DNA from: Rhabdophis nuchalis
Lineage: Eukaryota; Chordata; Lepidosauria; Squamata; Natricidae
Direction: 5' to 3'
Assembly: GCA_039707465.1 (NCBI GenBank)
Contig: CM077643.1
Location: 67,644,605 to 67,708,604, forward strand
DNA length: 64,000 nucleotides
The notes under the pieces were generated by a model. That model did not search any database. It saw only the letters and a list, made by a program, of their open reading frames with translations, and was not told where the DNA came from. Shown in pieces: positions 44,030 to 55,333 of this stretch. Numbering within the stretch: the stretch's first letter is position 1; each line of letters starts with the position of its first letter. A program made the translations under genes and the position numbers.

Positions 44030-44535
44030 TATTTATTTTATTTATTTTATTTATTAGTCAAATTTATATAACCGCACCCTCTCCCCGAAGGGACCCGGGG
44101 CGGTGCACAGGAAGTTAAAACAAACAGAATAAAATATAAATAGTTAATATCGAATTAAATAGGTTATCCCTGTGCTAAAATTTAAAAAGTTAAAACATAA
44201 TCCATTTAAAAACCCAATTAAAACAATTTATAATACAGACTGAAGGCTAGGTAAATAACTTAGACCAAACCGGCCTGATGGAACAGAAGTGTCTTTAATT
44301 TCTGGCGGAAGGTGCGGAGGTCTGTGGTTGTTCTGAGGTCGGGGGGTAGGTCGTTCCAGAGGGGGGCCCACCACAGAGAAGGCCCTTCCCCTGGGCGTCG
44401 CCCGCTGGCATTGCCTGGTGGACGGCACCCAGAGAAGTCCCTCTCTGTGGGAGCAAATCGGCCGCAGGGATGTATGAAGTAGGATGCGGTCTCGCAGGTA
44501 GCTTGGTCCCGTGCCATGGAGCGCTTTAAAGATGG
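44030..44535 (-). mobile_element. 5'-truncated L2 LINE 3' end
   Basis: The minus strand encodes [20 protein letters not shown] and ends at 44260 with LFHQAGLV, then the 3' UTR with hairpin (about 44070-44105) and an ATTT-repeat tail. Same subfamily as the 28 kb copy. One base is deleted in the [10 protein letters not shown] region. Confidence 0.9.
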
Positions 44536-46089
44536 TTTGTTTCAAGGAAACAAAGGTAGAAATGGATATGTCTGTATCTCCAGTTTGCCAGCATCTCAAA
44601 GGCGTCTGGTGGGCCAAATAACACAGATGCATTATCTTTCTCTATACTCAATTTCAGATTCTTTAGATTTCTTTTTTATTTCCTTATCAAATTGAAATGG
44701 AAAAGAGCCATGTAAATGTGCTTCATGACTGAAGCCTAGTTACTGTACATTCGTACCCTATTAGAAGATTAGGATATGAGTGTACAATAGCACAGAATTA
44801 GTATTTACATTCTAAAATTTAGGTGGGTGAGGGGATTGTTATCACAAGGATGCAAGAATAAAGGCTGATAATGTCGCAGCTTTAATTTTTCATTTCATAG
44901 GACTGCAAATGGAAGAGGGGCACCTAAATAAGAACATGAAATGAGTATTTCCTTATTGATTTGACTACTGGCTGGAGGTTTTTCTAACAAGAGGTTAGAT
45001 GATCCTGCGTTCTAATCCAGAATGTAATTTTATTCCAAATGTTTCCCCAGGGAATTTCTAATGCCTCATTAAGGCAGTGTTTGCTTATCTCTACAAGCTC
45101 CTCATTCTGATTAAATGTAAGACTTTTTCTCTTCCCATTTCCAAGCCATGCAATAGCAATTTAGGCCTAGCCAGATTCTGTGTTTTCCCTTCTGTTGCTG
45201 TCCCTGGAGATCAGGAAACTTAATTACATAGTTATTACTATTAGTTGTATTCTATCAACTAATCTTGAACAGGTAAAATTGAAAGTCTCCACTTTTTTAA
45301 TTCATCTATGAAAGAATGCTTGTCTGATTTACTGTTAAATTCTGATGTCATTGAAAAAAAGCATATAAATAGGTTTGGTATGTTGTTTGGCATTAAGATC
45401 AGAAATAACTCTGCTTGGATTAGAAAAATAAAAAAAGAAGTATGTATTCCAATTTAGAAGCAAATTACAAAAAGCCAGCATGCCTGCATCGTTACAAAAA
45501 GAAATGTGCCAGACCATCCAAAAATGCAGTAGACTTTATTTAGACCTCATCAGTGAGGCATTCAAACAAGTTCATCTCTTCCTTTGATTGCTCAGATTGG
45601 CAACAAGAAGACAAAATGACATTATTGGTCATATACTATAAACAAGCTATGATTTTTGACTTAAGTGTTTTATTATGTTAAATCATCTGATCATTAAAAT
45701 TCACTTTGGACCAATGGCATATTTGAAGATAACATTGTAAGTGATGCAAAGAGAACTTGACAGCTGAATGGGTGCTTCCCCACTCCATGTGCACATAAAA
45801 TTGTTTTCCCAAGATAGAAGATAAATTAGAAATGGAAAACCAGTAATTTGCATGTTCACTTGGATCTAAAACCGTGAGAATAACCACTACAATCAGGAAA
45901 AAAATAATGCTTATTATATGATCTAGGTGGAAAATTCAAGCACACAAAATACATAATTATGTATTACAAATACAAAATAATGTATTTGGAGAATACATTA
46001 ACTAATAGTTTAAGAACGTGATATAAAGTTGGAGCATCTTGTATGAAATCAAGCAAGCGATAGACAGGACAAAGATAAACAGCAATGTA
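44536..46089. other. Unannotated stretch
   Basis: No gene or repeat recognised. Confidence 0.5.
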
Positions 46090-46440
46090 ATTATAGAATC
46101 AGAGAACTGAAAATTTATTTTGGGTTATGAAGTGTAACTATTTCTCAGGGCAACATTCCAAGTTAAAATAGCCTCAGCAAGTATCTATCTGGTCTCTGTT
46201 TAAATGCTTTCTATAAAAAGCATCTCACCTCTTCTCTTGGAAATTGATTCCACAACTAAATTGCTTTTATCATTAGGAAGTGCTTCCTAACACTCAACAT
46301 TCTGCAACTTAAAGCGTTAGTCTGTCTTTAGCACTCCAAAATGGTAGGAAACCATCTCAATTTTCATCTGTATGACAATCTTTCATGTGCTTGAAGAAGA
46401 CTACCATATCTTGCCTTAATCTTATTTGAAGGTTAAATAT
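46090..46440 (-). mobile_element. Old CR1 LINE 3' fragment
   Basis: The blocks TTGATTCCACAACTAAATTG, ATTAGGAAGTGCTTCCTAAC, CATTCTGCAACTTAAAGCG and GACTACCATATCTTGCCTTA are the inverse of the CR1 C-terminus and 3' end. It is strongly diverged. Confidence 0.72.
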
Positions 46441-46549
46441 TTATTCTTCCCTCACTTACTCTCTTCTTCTAAAACTGTATTTCTACTCTTTCACCAGTCC
46501 ATGTTGTTTTCCTTTCTACTTGTTGCAGCTTTTGTAAATCTTTATGCAA

Positions 46550-47125
46550 TACTAGCCATTCACAGCCACACGTTGCTGTGGCCCAGTCTGGTTAAATGGC
46601 CAACCAATCTGTGTGTAGATCTACACCTGCACACACAAACATGTACACACAACCACCATATAACCCCCAACCCCCAAATCCCTTTCTCCTTCTCTCTCCC
46701 TCTACCTACCTACCTACTGTATTTCTCCCTCTCCCTCTCTATCCCTCTACCTACCTACCTACCTACTGTATTTCTCTCTCTCTCTATCCCTCTACCTACC
46801 TACCTACCTACCTACCTGCCTACTGCCTTCATCTCTCTCTCTATCCCTCTACCTACCTACCTACCTACCTTCCTACCTACGGACAGAGTATTTTATGTCA
46901 TAAAGGATGACATAATACCTGTGGCCCACTGCTCTCTCTGTATCCATCTACCTACCTTTTTTACAATTATTACATTTCCGTTGCATGTACCTGGCACAGG
47001 TGTGACATCTACACAATCTATATATATCATTGGTGCCGTACATGAAAGGAACGCTGTGTGAAAATTTGGAAGCGATCGGTGCAGTACTTTTGGAGATTAG
47101 CGGTTTTTATTTATATAGATAGATA
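46550..47125 (+). repeat. Interspersed repeat with internal CTACC/TCTC minisatellite
   Basis: The left edge reads ATACTAGCCATTCACAGCCAC and the right edge GGAGATTAGCGGTTTTTATT followed by TATATAGATAGATA. Between them a 40-45 bp unit (TACC repeats followed by CTCTCTCTATCCCTC) is repeated about four times (46690-46885). I recall this kind of edge from a widespread repeat but cannot name the family. Confidence 0.55.
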
Positions 47126-47995
47126 ATGGTCCAAGTTCTTATTAGTTGATAATAGACTGGAAAGCAAACATCCCAAAACTACAGTTCTATTGATGCAAAT
47201 TAAAATTGCATATAAAAATCCATGACATATTTGCTGAGTCAATTGTGGAATCTGGAATTTGAGTGTCACATTCAGAAGATAGATACCCTGTGTCCTTTCC
47301 TATTCTTTAATTACTGGGGTTTTTTTAAAATTCTGCTGCTGGTCTCTAATGTTGTCCTGTCTAAAATTTATATTTGTTGTAAGGCTAACCAATTTATTTC
47401 TCCTATTTCATAATTTCCAAGGCTTGGGGGGGGGGGGAGAAAGTTATGTTGTCCTCATTGCAGTAAATATTCACTTGTCATCATCATTGTTATCATCATC
47501 ATCATCTAAATAATGAGCAATGTTCTGTTTTTTCCCCAAATCCAAATCAGGGTTTGGAGTATAATCAGTTGCTGAATGATAGAACTGGTCCAAATATATA
47601 AATATTTACTTGTTCTGACTGTCTCTAAATTTCTGAGTGTGCATTCATTTGAACAATTCCTTCCTATTTAGAATATATGATGTCATACATTTATGCCAGC
47701 TTAATTCCATATGCTGCACTTAATCTGCCAGAATATGTGATTATGTTGCACCTATTTGCTATCAAAGATGAGCTTCCCAGAAGAACACAATAGTAGCCTT
47801 CATTCACTATCACATAAACAGTTGGGTTTGGAGTTGAAATGAAGACCACAAAGACCTAAGCCAAAGATAAGTAATTACAACTGGATAGCATTTTGCATTA
47901 TTGCAGAAAAAGATTCTTCAGAACAAATGGGAGCTCTCTTGTAGATATAGCCACAGAATCCTGGAAACAAGAGGCAACTTCTTTCAACAGTTATA

Positions 47996-47997
<2 letters not shown>
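47126..47997. other. Unannotated stretch
   Basis: No gene. A G homopolymer is at 47425-47437 and a (ATC)n patch near 47470-47510. Confidence 0.5.

Positions 47998-48087
<90 letters not shown>
47998..48087 (-). repeat. (TAA)n microsatellite, L2 tail
   Basis: About thirty TAA repeats join directly onto the L2 3' end at 48088; the array is best read as the expanded tail of that minus-strand LINE. Confidence 0.95.
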
Positions 48088-48088
<1 letters not shown>

Positions 48089-50826
48089 TTAATACTTATA
48101 AACCGCACCCTCTCCCCACAGGGACTCGGGGCGGTGCACAGGGAGAATAAAAACAATAACTATATACAACATTTCATATTAAAAATAAATTAAACAATAC
48201 CTGCGCTAAAATACCCATTAAAACTAACTAAACTAAAAATCCCCAATAAACCCAAAAACAGAGGAGTAACTATCCCAGGCCGGCAAGGCAGAAGAAGTGT
48301 GTTTTTAGTTTAAGACGGAAGGAGCGGAGGTCCGTGGTGGTCCTAATGTCGGGGGGGAGGTCGTTCCAGAGGGCTGGGCCCGCCACAGAGAGAGCCCTTC
48401 CCCTGGGTGTCGCCCGCTGACAGAGTCTAGTGGACGGCACCCAGAGAAGTCCCTCTCTGTGGGAGCGAATCGGCCGTGAGGATGTATGAGGCAGGATCCG
48501 ATCCCGCAGATAGCTAGGTCCCGAGCCATGGAGCGCTTTAAAGATGATAATTAATACCTTGAAGCACACCCGGAAGACAACAGGCAGCCAGTGCAGCTCG
48601 CGCAGGAGCGGTGTTACATGGGTATACCTTGTGGTACCCATAATTGCTCGCGCGGCTGCGTTCTGGACTAGCTGAAGTCTCCGGGTGCACCTCAAGGGAA
48701 GCCCCATGTAGAGAGAGTTACAATAGTCCAGTCGGGATGTCACGAGCGCATGAGGGACTGTGCGAAGGGCGTCCCGATCCAATAGGGGGCGCAATTGGCG
48801 AACCAGGCGAACCTGGTAAAACGCCCTCCTGGCCACGGCTGTCACTTGATCTTCCATGGACAGCCGGGTATCCAGAAGGACACCCAAATTGCGCGCCCCA
48901 TCCACAGGGGCAAGATGTTCGCCCCCTATGGCCAGCGTTGGAGTGAGCTGGTTGAAACGGGCAGCTGGAAACCACAGCCACTCGGTCTTGGTCGGGTTGA
49001 GCCTGAGTCTGTTACTTCCCATCCAGATCCGCACGGCTTCCAGGCACTGGCACATCACCGCTACAGCATCATTGGGGTGGTTTGGGGTAGATATATACAG
49101 CTGGGTGTCGTCAGCGTAAAGGTGGTACTCTACCCCAAAACCACGGATGATCTCACCCAGCGGCTTCATGTATGCATTAAACAGGAGAGGCGAGAGGACC
49201 GACCCCTGAGGCACCCCGCATGTGAGGGGTCTCGGGGTCGACCTCTGCTCTCCTGCCAACACAAATTGCGATCGGCCAGAGAGGTAGGAGGAGAACCACC
49301 GCAAAACGGTGCCTCCCACCCCCAACCCTCCAGCCGATGCAATAGGATACCATGGTCGGTGGTATCGAAAGCCGCCGAGAGGTCTAATAGGACCAGGATG
49401 GAGGAACACCCCCCATCTCTGGCCCTCCAGAGATCATCCACCAATGCGACCAATGCCGTCTCGGTGCTATGCCCGGGCCGAAAGCCGGAGTGGCGCGGGT
49501 CTAGATAATCAACTTCCTCCAGGTGATGGGGAAACTGTTGCGTCACCACACTCTCAACAACCTTCGCCAGAAAGGGAAGGTTGGAGACTGGACGATAGTT
49601 ATTTAATAGAGCTGGATCCAAAGAGGGCTTCTTAAGGAGGGGCCTCACCATCTCTTCTTTTAGGGAAGCAGGCAAGGAACCCTCACTTAAGGATACGTTG
49701 ACAACCTCTTGGAGCCAGCCTCGTGTCACCTCCCAGGATGCCAGTACAAGCCAGGAGGGACACGGGTCCAATAAACATGTGGTGGCTCGCAGTCGCCCAC
49801 GTAACCTGTCCATATCCTCGGAAGTAACGGAGTCAAACTCCTCCCAAACAAGATCTGTCTCGTGGCATCCCACTGGGCCATCAATGGGGGCTAGCTCGTT
49901 CTGTATCTGAGCGATTTTCTCCTGCAGAAAAATCACAAATTCCTCTGCTCTACCCTGTAACGGGTCTTCCCGCACCCTCTGTTGAAGGAGGGAGCGGGTC
50001 ACCCTAAACAGGGCGGCAGGGCGGTTGTCTGCGGATGCTATGAGAGTAGCACAATGATGGCGTTTGGCCACTCTCAGCGCCACAATGTAAGTCCGTAAAT
50101 GGGCTCTTACCTGTGTCCGGTCAGATTCAGAATGGGTAGTCCTCCATCTTCCCTCTAGGCATCTCTTGCGGCGTTTCATCACCCGTAGCTCCTCGGTAAA
50201 CCAAGGAGCCAGGGTGTTTCGGCGCCGCAAGAGAGGCCGCAAGGGCGCGATCCGATCCAGGGCTCCCGTGGTCGCAATATTCCATGCGGCCACGAGGTCC
50301 TCCATCGGGGCGCGGGTCAGGGGTACAGGAACTGGCCCAAGCGCCGTTTGGAACCCATCCGGGTCCATCAGGCGCCTGGAGCGGAACCAGATTGGTGACT
50401 CAGGTTCCGCCTCCCCGCGGAGGGGAGCAGCCGAGCCGGAGAAGTGAGTGGTCTGACCATGACAAGGGTGTGATGACTAAATCCCCTATACCCAGATCAC
50501 TCTTCCATTGGCCTGAGACAAAGATGAGATCCGGTGTATGTCCACCCTCGTGAGTGGGGCCTTGAATTAGTTGGGTCAGGTCCATGGCCGTCATGGAAGC
50601 CATGAACTCCCGAGCTACCACGGATGATTCGCCCACCGATGGCAGATTAAAGTCCCCCATGACTAAAAGTCTGGGGGTCTCAACTGCCACCATAGCGATC
50701 ACCTCCAGGAGCTCGGGCAGGGCTGCTGCTACATAGTGGGGAGCCAGGTATACAACCAGCAAGCCCAACTGCCTCCCTAGGCCCCACTTCACACAGAGGG
50801 ACTCACAACCGGTGGTCTGTGGCACA
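48088..50826 (-). mobile_element. L2 LINE, 5' truncated within the endonuclease
   Basis: The copy runs on the minus strand from QTTGCESLCVKWGLGRQ (mid-endonuclease) through the complete RT to the 3' UTR (hairpin at about 48102-48135). After the 33-38 kb copy it is the longest L2 here. Confidence 0.92.
48270..50825 (-). pseudogene. L2 endonuclease end plus complete RT, two frameshifts
   Basis: Endonuclease residues GDFNLPSV and SWSDHSLLRL (S-D-H) lie in 50400-50825. Frame two (49166-50368) carries the linker, ATTCLLDPCPSWLVLASWEV, LKKPSLDPALLNNYRPVSNL and [13 protein letters not shown]. Frame three (48270 to about 49340) has [23 protein letters not shown] and the C-terminal domain. Shifts fall near 50390 and 49325. 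Unlike the copies at 12.6 and 36.5 kb it reads QQFPHHLEE without the internal TGA. Confidence 0.92.
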
Positions 50827-51109
50827 ATGGTCTCTCTCTCCTCTACATGTTCTGAAGCAACCTCTGTGCTTAGGTCTCTGATGCTGAATCATTCCATTGG
50901 CAATAAGTTGCAATGGACACTGATATGCCTGCAGATCCTCTCTTTGTGTCCCTCAAGATTCTTTATTCCATTTGAATTTATTTTTGATTATTTATTGTTT
51001 TTCATTTCTTTTAAATTGCCAGAATCATCTTTGTTTATGCAGATGTCGCTAGGTTCATATAGGCTCCATTGGCAAGCTTTGAAAATAGACACGGTTAGTG
51101 GCTGCAGCT
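50827..51109. other. Unannotated stretch
   Basis: No gene or repeat recognised. Confidence 0.45.
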
Positions 51110-51420
51110 CAGAGATGGGTTGGTACTGAACAATTTTATCAGATTGTTTTCTGGTGAATGGATGACTTCTATGACTAACCACATCAGGGGTAGGGTCTGT
51201 CTTCTTCTACTGCCAGTTTGTTCAGGGATGCACTTCAAGTGCCCGCGTACTTCAGGGGTGTGCAAGCTGCGCAGGTAAAAATGTTTCTGCACATGCGCAG
51301 AAGCAAAAAACAAGATGGCAGCGCTTACAGCTCCACCAATAGAAGTGGTTTGTGAACGTGGCCAGCCGAGTTACTACCTACTTGGCTGAACCAGTTGGAA
51401 CTGGTAGAAACCCACCTCTG
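51110..51420 (-). repeat. Possible hAT-like MITE
   Basis: It ends TAGAAACCCACCTCTG (the inverse of the CAGAGGTGGGTT terminus) and may begin CAGAGATGGGTT at 51110. The 8-base flanks do not match, so the left boundary is uncertain. Confidence 0.4.
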
Positions 51421-51569
51421 AACCACACACATTTTGGCTGTGGCGGCCCAAAATGGTTTTTTTCTTGAACTTTGAGTAGATAAAATGTTAATTCTTCTTG
51501 ATTCCAGATTTTATTTTATTTATGTGACTGCACAAATGAATATTTTTTCTAGCACTTTAAAAAAATCTA

Positions 51570-52320
51570 TCTTCTTTCTTTAAGCAAACTCATTGCTAGG
51601 GATCATTAGGAAGGGTATAGAAAATAAGTCAGCAAGTGTCATTTTGCCTCTTTATAAATCTATGGTGAGGCCCCATCTGGAGTATTGTGTACAGTTCTGG
51701 TCACCATACCTTCAGAAGGATATTATGGAAATGGAAAAGGTGCAGAGGAGGGCAACCAGAATGATTAGGGGACTGGAACACCTTCCTTACCATCTGAGGC
51801 TGCAACGGCTGGGTCTCTTCACTCTAGAACAATGGCGCCTGAGAGGTGACCTGATTGAAGTCTATAAAATCATGCACGGTGTGGACAAAGTAGAAAAGGG
51901 AAAATTGTTTTCCCTATCGCACAACACTAGAACTAGGGGGCACTCCATGAAACTTTTGGAAGCTAGACCTCAAACAAATAAGAGGAAGTACTTTTTCACC
52001 CAGAGGATCACTGGTCTATGGAACGCCCTGCCAGAAGAAGTGGTGACAGCTGTCAGCCTCGACACCTTTAAGAAAGGATTAGACGAGTTCATGGAGAACA
52101 AGGGTATCCATGGCTATCATTATGGATGCCTAAGGACACCCTCCGGGTTGGAGAGATAGGCAGGATATCTCTCAATGCCATTTGCAGGGAATCACAAGCA
52201 GGTGAAGACATCTGCTTGGGAAAACCCTGAAGCAAATGGGGAGCCACTGTGTGAGACAGAATGCTGGTCTGGATGGGCTGTGGCCTGTTCCAGCAAGGCT
52301 ATTCTTATATTCTTATGTTC
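51570..52320 (+). mobile_element. 5'-truncated CR1-group LINE
   Basis: The RT C-terminus is followed by a 3' UTR containing CTGGTCTGGATGGGCTGTGG and CCAGCAAGGCTATTCTTATA, ending in TTCTTATGTTCTT, the classic tail of a reptile CR1/L2-related family. Confidence 0.85.
51593..52159 (+). CDS. CR1-group RT C-terminal frame, open
   Basis: About 188 codons are open (first codon TTG, so no native start). Landmarks are ILPLYKSMVRPHLEYCVQFW, KVQRRATRMIRGLEHL, LGLFTLEQWRLRGDLIEVYK, RKYFFTQRITGLWNALPEEV and SLDTFKKGLDEFM. This is the region after the RT fingers and palm. It is a fragment without catalytic residues and is not expected to be functional. Confidence 0.8.
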   Translation: MLGIIRKGIENKSASVILPLYKSMVRPHLEYCVQFWSPYLQKDIMEMEKVQRRATRMIRGLEHLPYHLRLQRLGLFTLEQWRLRGDLIEVYKIMHGVDKVEKGKLFSLSHNTRTRGHSMKLLEARPQTNKRKYFFTQRITGLWNALPEEVVTAVSLDTFKKGLDEFMENKGIHGYHYGCLRTPSGLER

Positions 52321-52439
52321 TTTAAGGATTTAAGTGAAATGTTTCATCTCACACTCCTTCCTTACTATTTCTGTTTCTGTAACTGTCCCTCAAGGATCAG
52401 TAGCTTTGCTTTACTTTGTAATAAATTTGTTGAATCCTT

Positions 52440-52790
52440 CCATCTTTGAGATGATACCCCCCAACCTTAGAACAACTACGGACCTCCGCGCCTTCCGCCA
52501 CAAATTAAAGACTCTCTTGTTTCATCAGGCCGGTTTGGCCTAAGTTATTTACCTAGCCTACAGTCTGTAGCTTAAATTGTTTTAATTGGGTTTTAGATGG
52601 GGTTAATGTTTTAATACTTTTAAATTTTTAGCACAGGGATAATTTATTTAATTCGGTTTTAATTATTTATATTTGTGATATTATGTGGTTTTTAATTTCC
52701 TGTGCACCGCCCCGGGTCCCTTTGGGGAAAGGATGCAGTTATATAAATCCAACTAATAAATAAATAATAAATAAATAAATGATTTATAAC
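52440..52790 (+). mobile_element. L2 LINE 3' end
   Basis: LRTTTDLRAFRHKLKTLLFH and QAGLA end at 52543, followed by the L2 3' UTR, the CACCGCCCCGGGTCCCTTTG hairpin region and AAATAAATAAATAAATG. It uses the same subfamily C-terminus as the 28 kb copy. Confidence 0.88.
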
Positions 52791-54455
52791 AGTGGGGTCA
52801 GAAGCTGGTTGATCCAGAAATATCAATGTCTTGCTATTATAACTTGCCAAGGAGTCAGATGTCATTATGAAATAAAGGACAAAGAATAAAAATGAAAGTC
52901 ATTTTTTCTGTTTTTTACATAGTAGTAACAGAAATATCATGTCATTACCAATGTCTGCTACTGAAATTAAGTAAGAAGCCCATGTGTGAAGAGACAAGGT
53001 GAAAAGTTTTGGAATATGATTGCAAAACAGAAAAAAATCTATCTTTACTGCCTTTGACTTTGTTGCCTTTTTCCATTTCTACTTCTTTTATTTTTTTTTC
53101 TAGTTTAGTTTACATTCATTTTTTCTATGTTTATTAAAAACTTCAATAAAAATATCTTTTTAAAAAAAAGGATATTTAAGACATATGAAAAGAAAACTTG
53201 TAAATAACTAAATTCTAATTTTAATCTAGTTTGGGAGATGCAAATCATGTCAACATAAATCAGAATTTACAAAGATGAAATGCTTTCAAGAGTCCCTTGA
53301 TGTTTCTGTTGTTTTGGTAGCTCATTCTGAAATAAATTGTTTATGTCACTGGAATTCTGTAACAACAATTAGTGTTGAATTTTGAAGTTAGCCTTAGTTC
53401 CATGGATTGCTGTTTATTCTTCAATAGGTTTTATCATAAAAACAGAACAGACAACATATTTTTCTTCCAAATAAGAAGAATAAGGTGCTAGTCCCGAGTT
53501 TTGGGATATGAATCATCTCTCAGAAATGTATTACTGGAATGTGCAATGTGATACTGTACTTTCTCCCTTAACTCTGGAAGTGTGTGACTTTCACTGTGTT
53601 TTACACAATGGAAAATTTATTCATTCCAGGTACAATATACAATCAGAAGAAAAGGGATTTTAGATTTTCATTTTCATCCCAATCAACTATCAAATAATAT
53701 TACACAATTTGGCTTTAATGATGTGCACCTAGAATTTATCCCCAGCTTCTTTATTATTAAAACTATTAAAATTCTTTTCACAGGAGACAGATCTGGATAA
53801 ACAATGCGGATTTATGTTCCTGTATATATATGTTATCCATTGTATCCCAGCTGGTGCCTGCAGCACTTAGCAGAGATTAATATATTCAGCCTTCAATTTC
53901 CATCAGAAGATCAATAACAATAACCGCAACTTCATGGACTAAGTGTTCTGTGCTGTTGTTTTGTGTTGTTCTCTCTGAGCCTATCTCCCTCTTTCATTTT
54001 CTCTGTCTTTTGGTAACATGGGAAATGCTGAAGATCTTGAAAGTTGCTTGGTCCTTCATAAAAATATTGACCAATTGTTGATATTGTCACTTTTTTCAGC
54101 CAGTAGAGGGAACTCTGACACTGTGCATGGCCAGATCAGTCAGTCAATCAACAATTACCATAAGAACACTGATATTTACAAAAGAAATAAAAAATAAACT
54201 GGAAGATTATTTTTTTTTTAAAGCTGATCTTACAAAATAAGATAGCAACCATAAACCAACCAGATCTGGGGGTGAGGAAGAAAGGTGCAAATAAGGCAGA
54301 AGAATTCTAAAAGTTTTGTCAGAAGATAGTAACCGTTGGATTGACAAGACTTTTTATAACAAAACAGAAGATGACAGTTGCAATAAAACCATCAAATATT
54401 CAGTTAAGTGTACACTTCTTTGACATACTTATGTGGCCTTCTAGAAGTGCGGATT
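52791..54455. other. Mostly unannotated; possible L1-type 3' end near 53.1 kb
   Basis: AAAAACTTCAATAAAAATATC followed by an A run at 53140-53168 resembles an L1 3' end. Nothing else was recognised. Confidence 0.45.
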
Positions 54456-54472
54456 AAAATAAGATGAACTGA

Positions 54473-55333
54473 CTTCCGGTTCCGGCTCCGGCGGCGACGG
54501 GCGAACTTAGGGTTCACTCGCCGCTTTGTTTCTTTTCCTGCCCCCCCACGGGGACGAGAAGCCCCTTGTTTGGGGTTTCTCCCGTAAAGCCGGCTTGACG
54601 GGGAAGCCCCCCCCACGGCAGTGGGGAAAGCGACCCCGATCCTCGGCTTAGGCGGAAGAGGACATGCTGCGGGGGGCTTTTCCTTCGCCAAAGGTTGGCG
54701 GCACCATTTAATTCTATGCAGAGAGACGATCAGAAGAGTCGGGAGGCTTTTCGGGACCTCAGCTGCGAGCGGAGAGTGAGCTATTAAAACTTTTTTTTTT
54801 GTACTGTCAGCCGGGCTGAAAGGGACAGGAGGGGGGTGTTTGTTCCCAAACCCCCCCCCCCCCTTGGACTAAAAGCGGCACTTGGAAATGCCTCGTTGCG
54901 AGGAATCGGAAACTTTTAATCCGGATGGTCTCTAACAAGGGAAAGTATTTTGCGGCTTGTTTGCAATTATGTCTCTAGGTCTGGCTGAAACAGTTTCTTT
55001 TTTGCTTTTTAACCGCTTTCTCCCTCGGGCTCTGAGTTTGGGCGGAAAATGGCTTCTCTTTGTCCCCGACTGACTATGACCTATGGAAAATTACCAGTGT
55101 CTCTTTGTGATTTAGACTTCCTCTAATTATTGATGAAGAATTTTTCTCTTTTGGATTTGTGTTTTCCTTTCTGGATTACCTTCGTTATTATACCTATGGA
55201 GTTGGAAAAGTGTTTCTCTACTGGTTTCTGAATTCTGCAGCTCTACAACTTTGAGAACTTTGGACTCCTGATCTGCCTCACCAGCCCCACCCTAAAAACG
55301 CCATTTTACTGGCACGGATTTGAATAGCTAAAC
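54473..55333 (+). promoter_or_regulatory. 5' leader of the HAL1-like element
   Basis: It opens with CTTCCGGTTCCGGCTCCGG and stays GC-rich for about 300 bases, with C and T homopolymers, before turning AT-richer. Two overlapping ETS-like CCGGTT/CCGGCT sites lie at the very start. An internal promoter at the 5' end would be needed for full-length copies like this one. Confidence 0.55.

Noticed and set aside
47875..48156. Poly-leucine frame on the minus strand
   Set aside because: Translation of the (TAA)n array at the L2 tail.
53040..53168. L1 3' end with poly(A)
   Set aside because: Only an AATAAA-like word and A run are visible; too short and diverged to support as a separate element.
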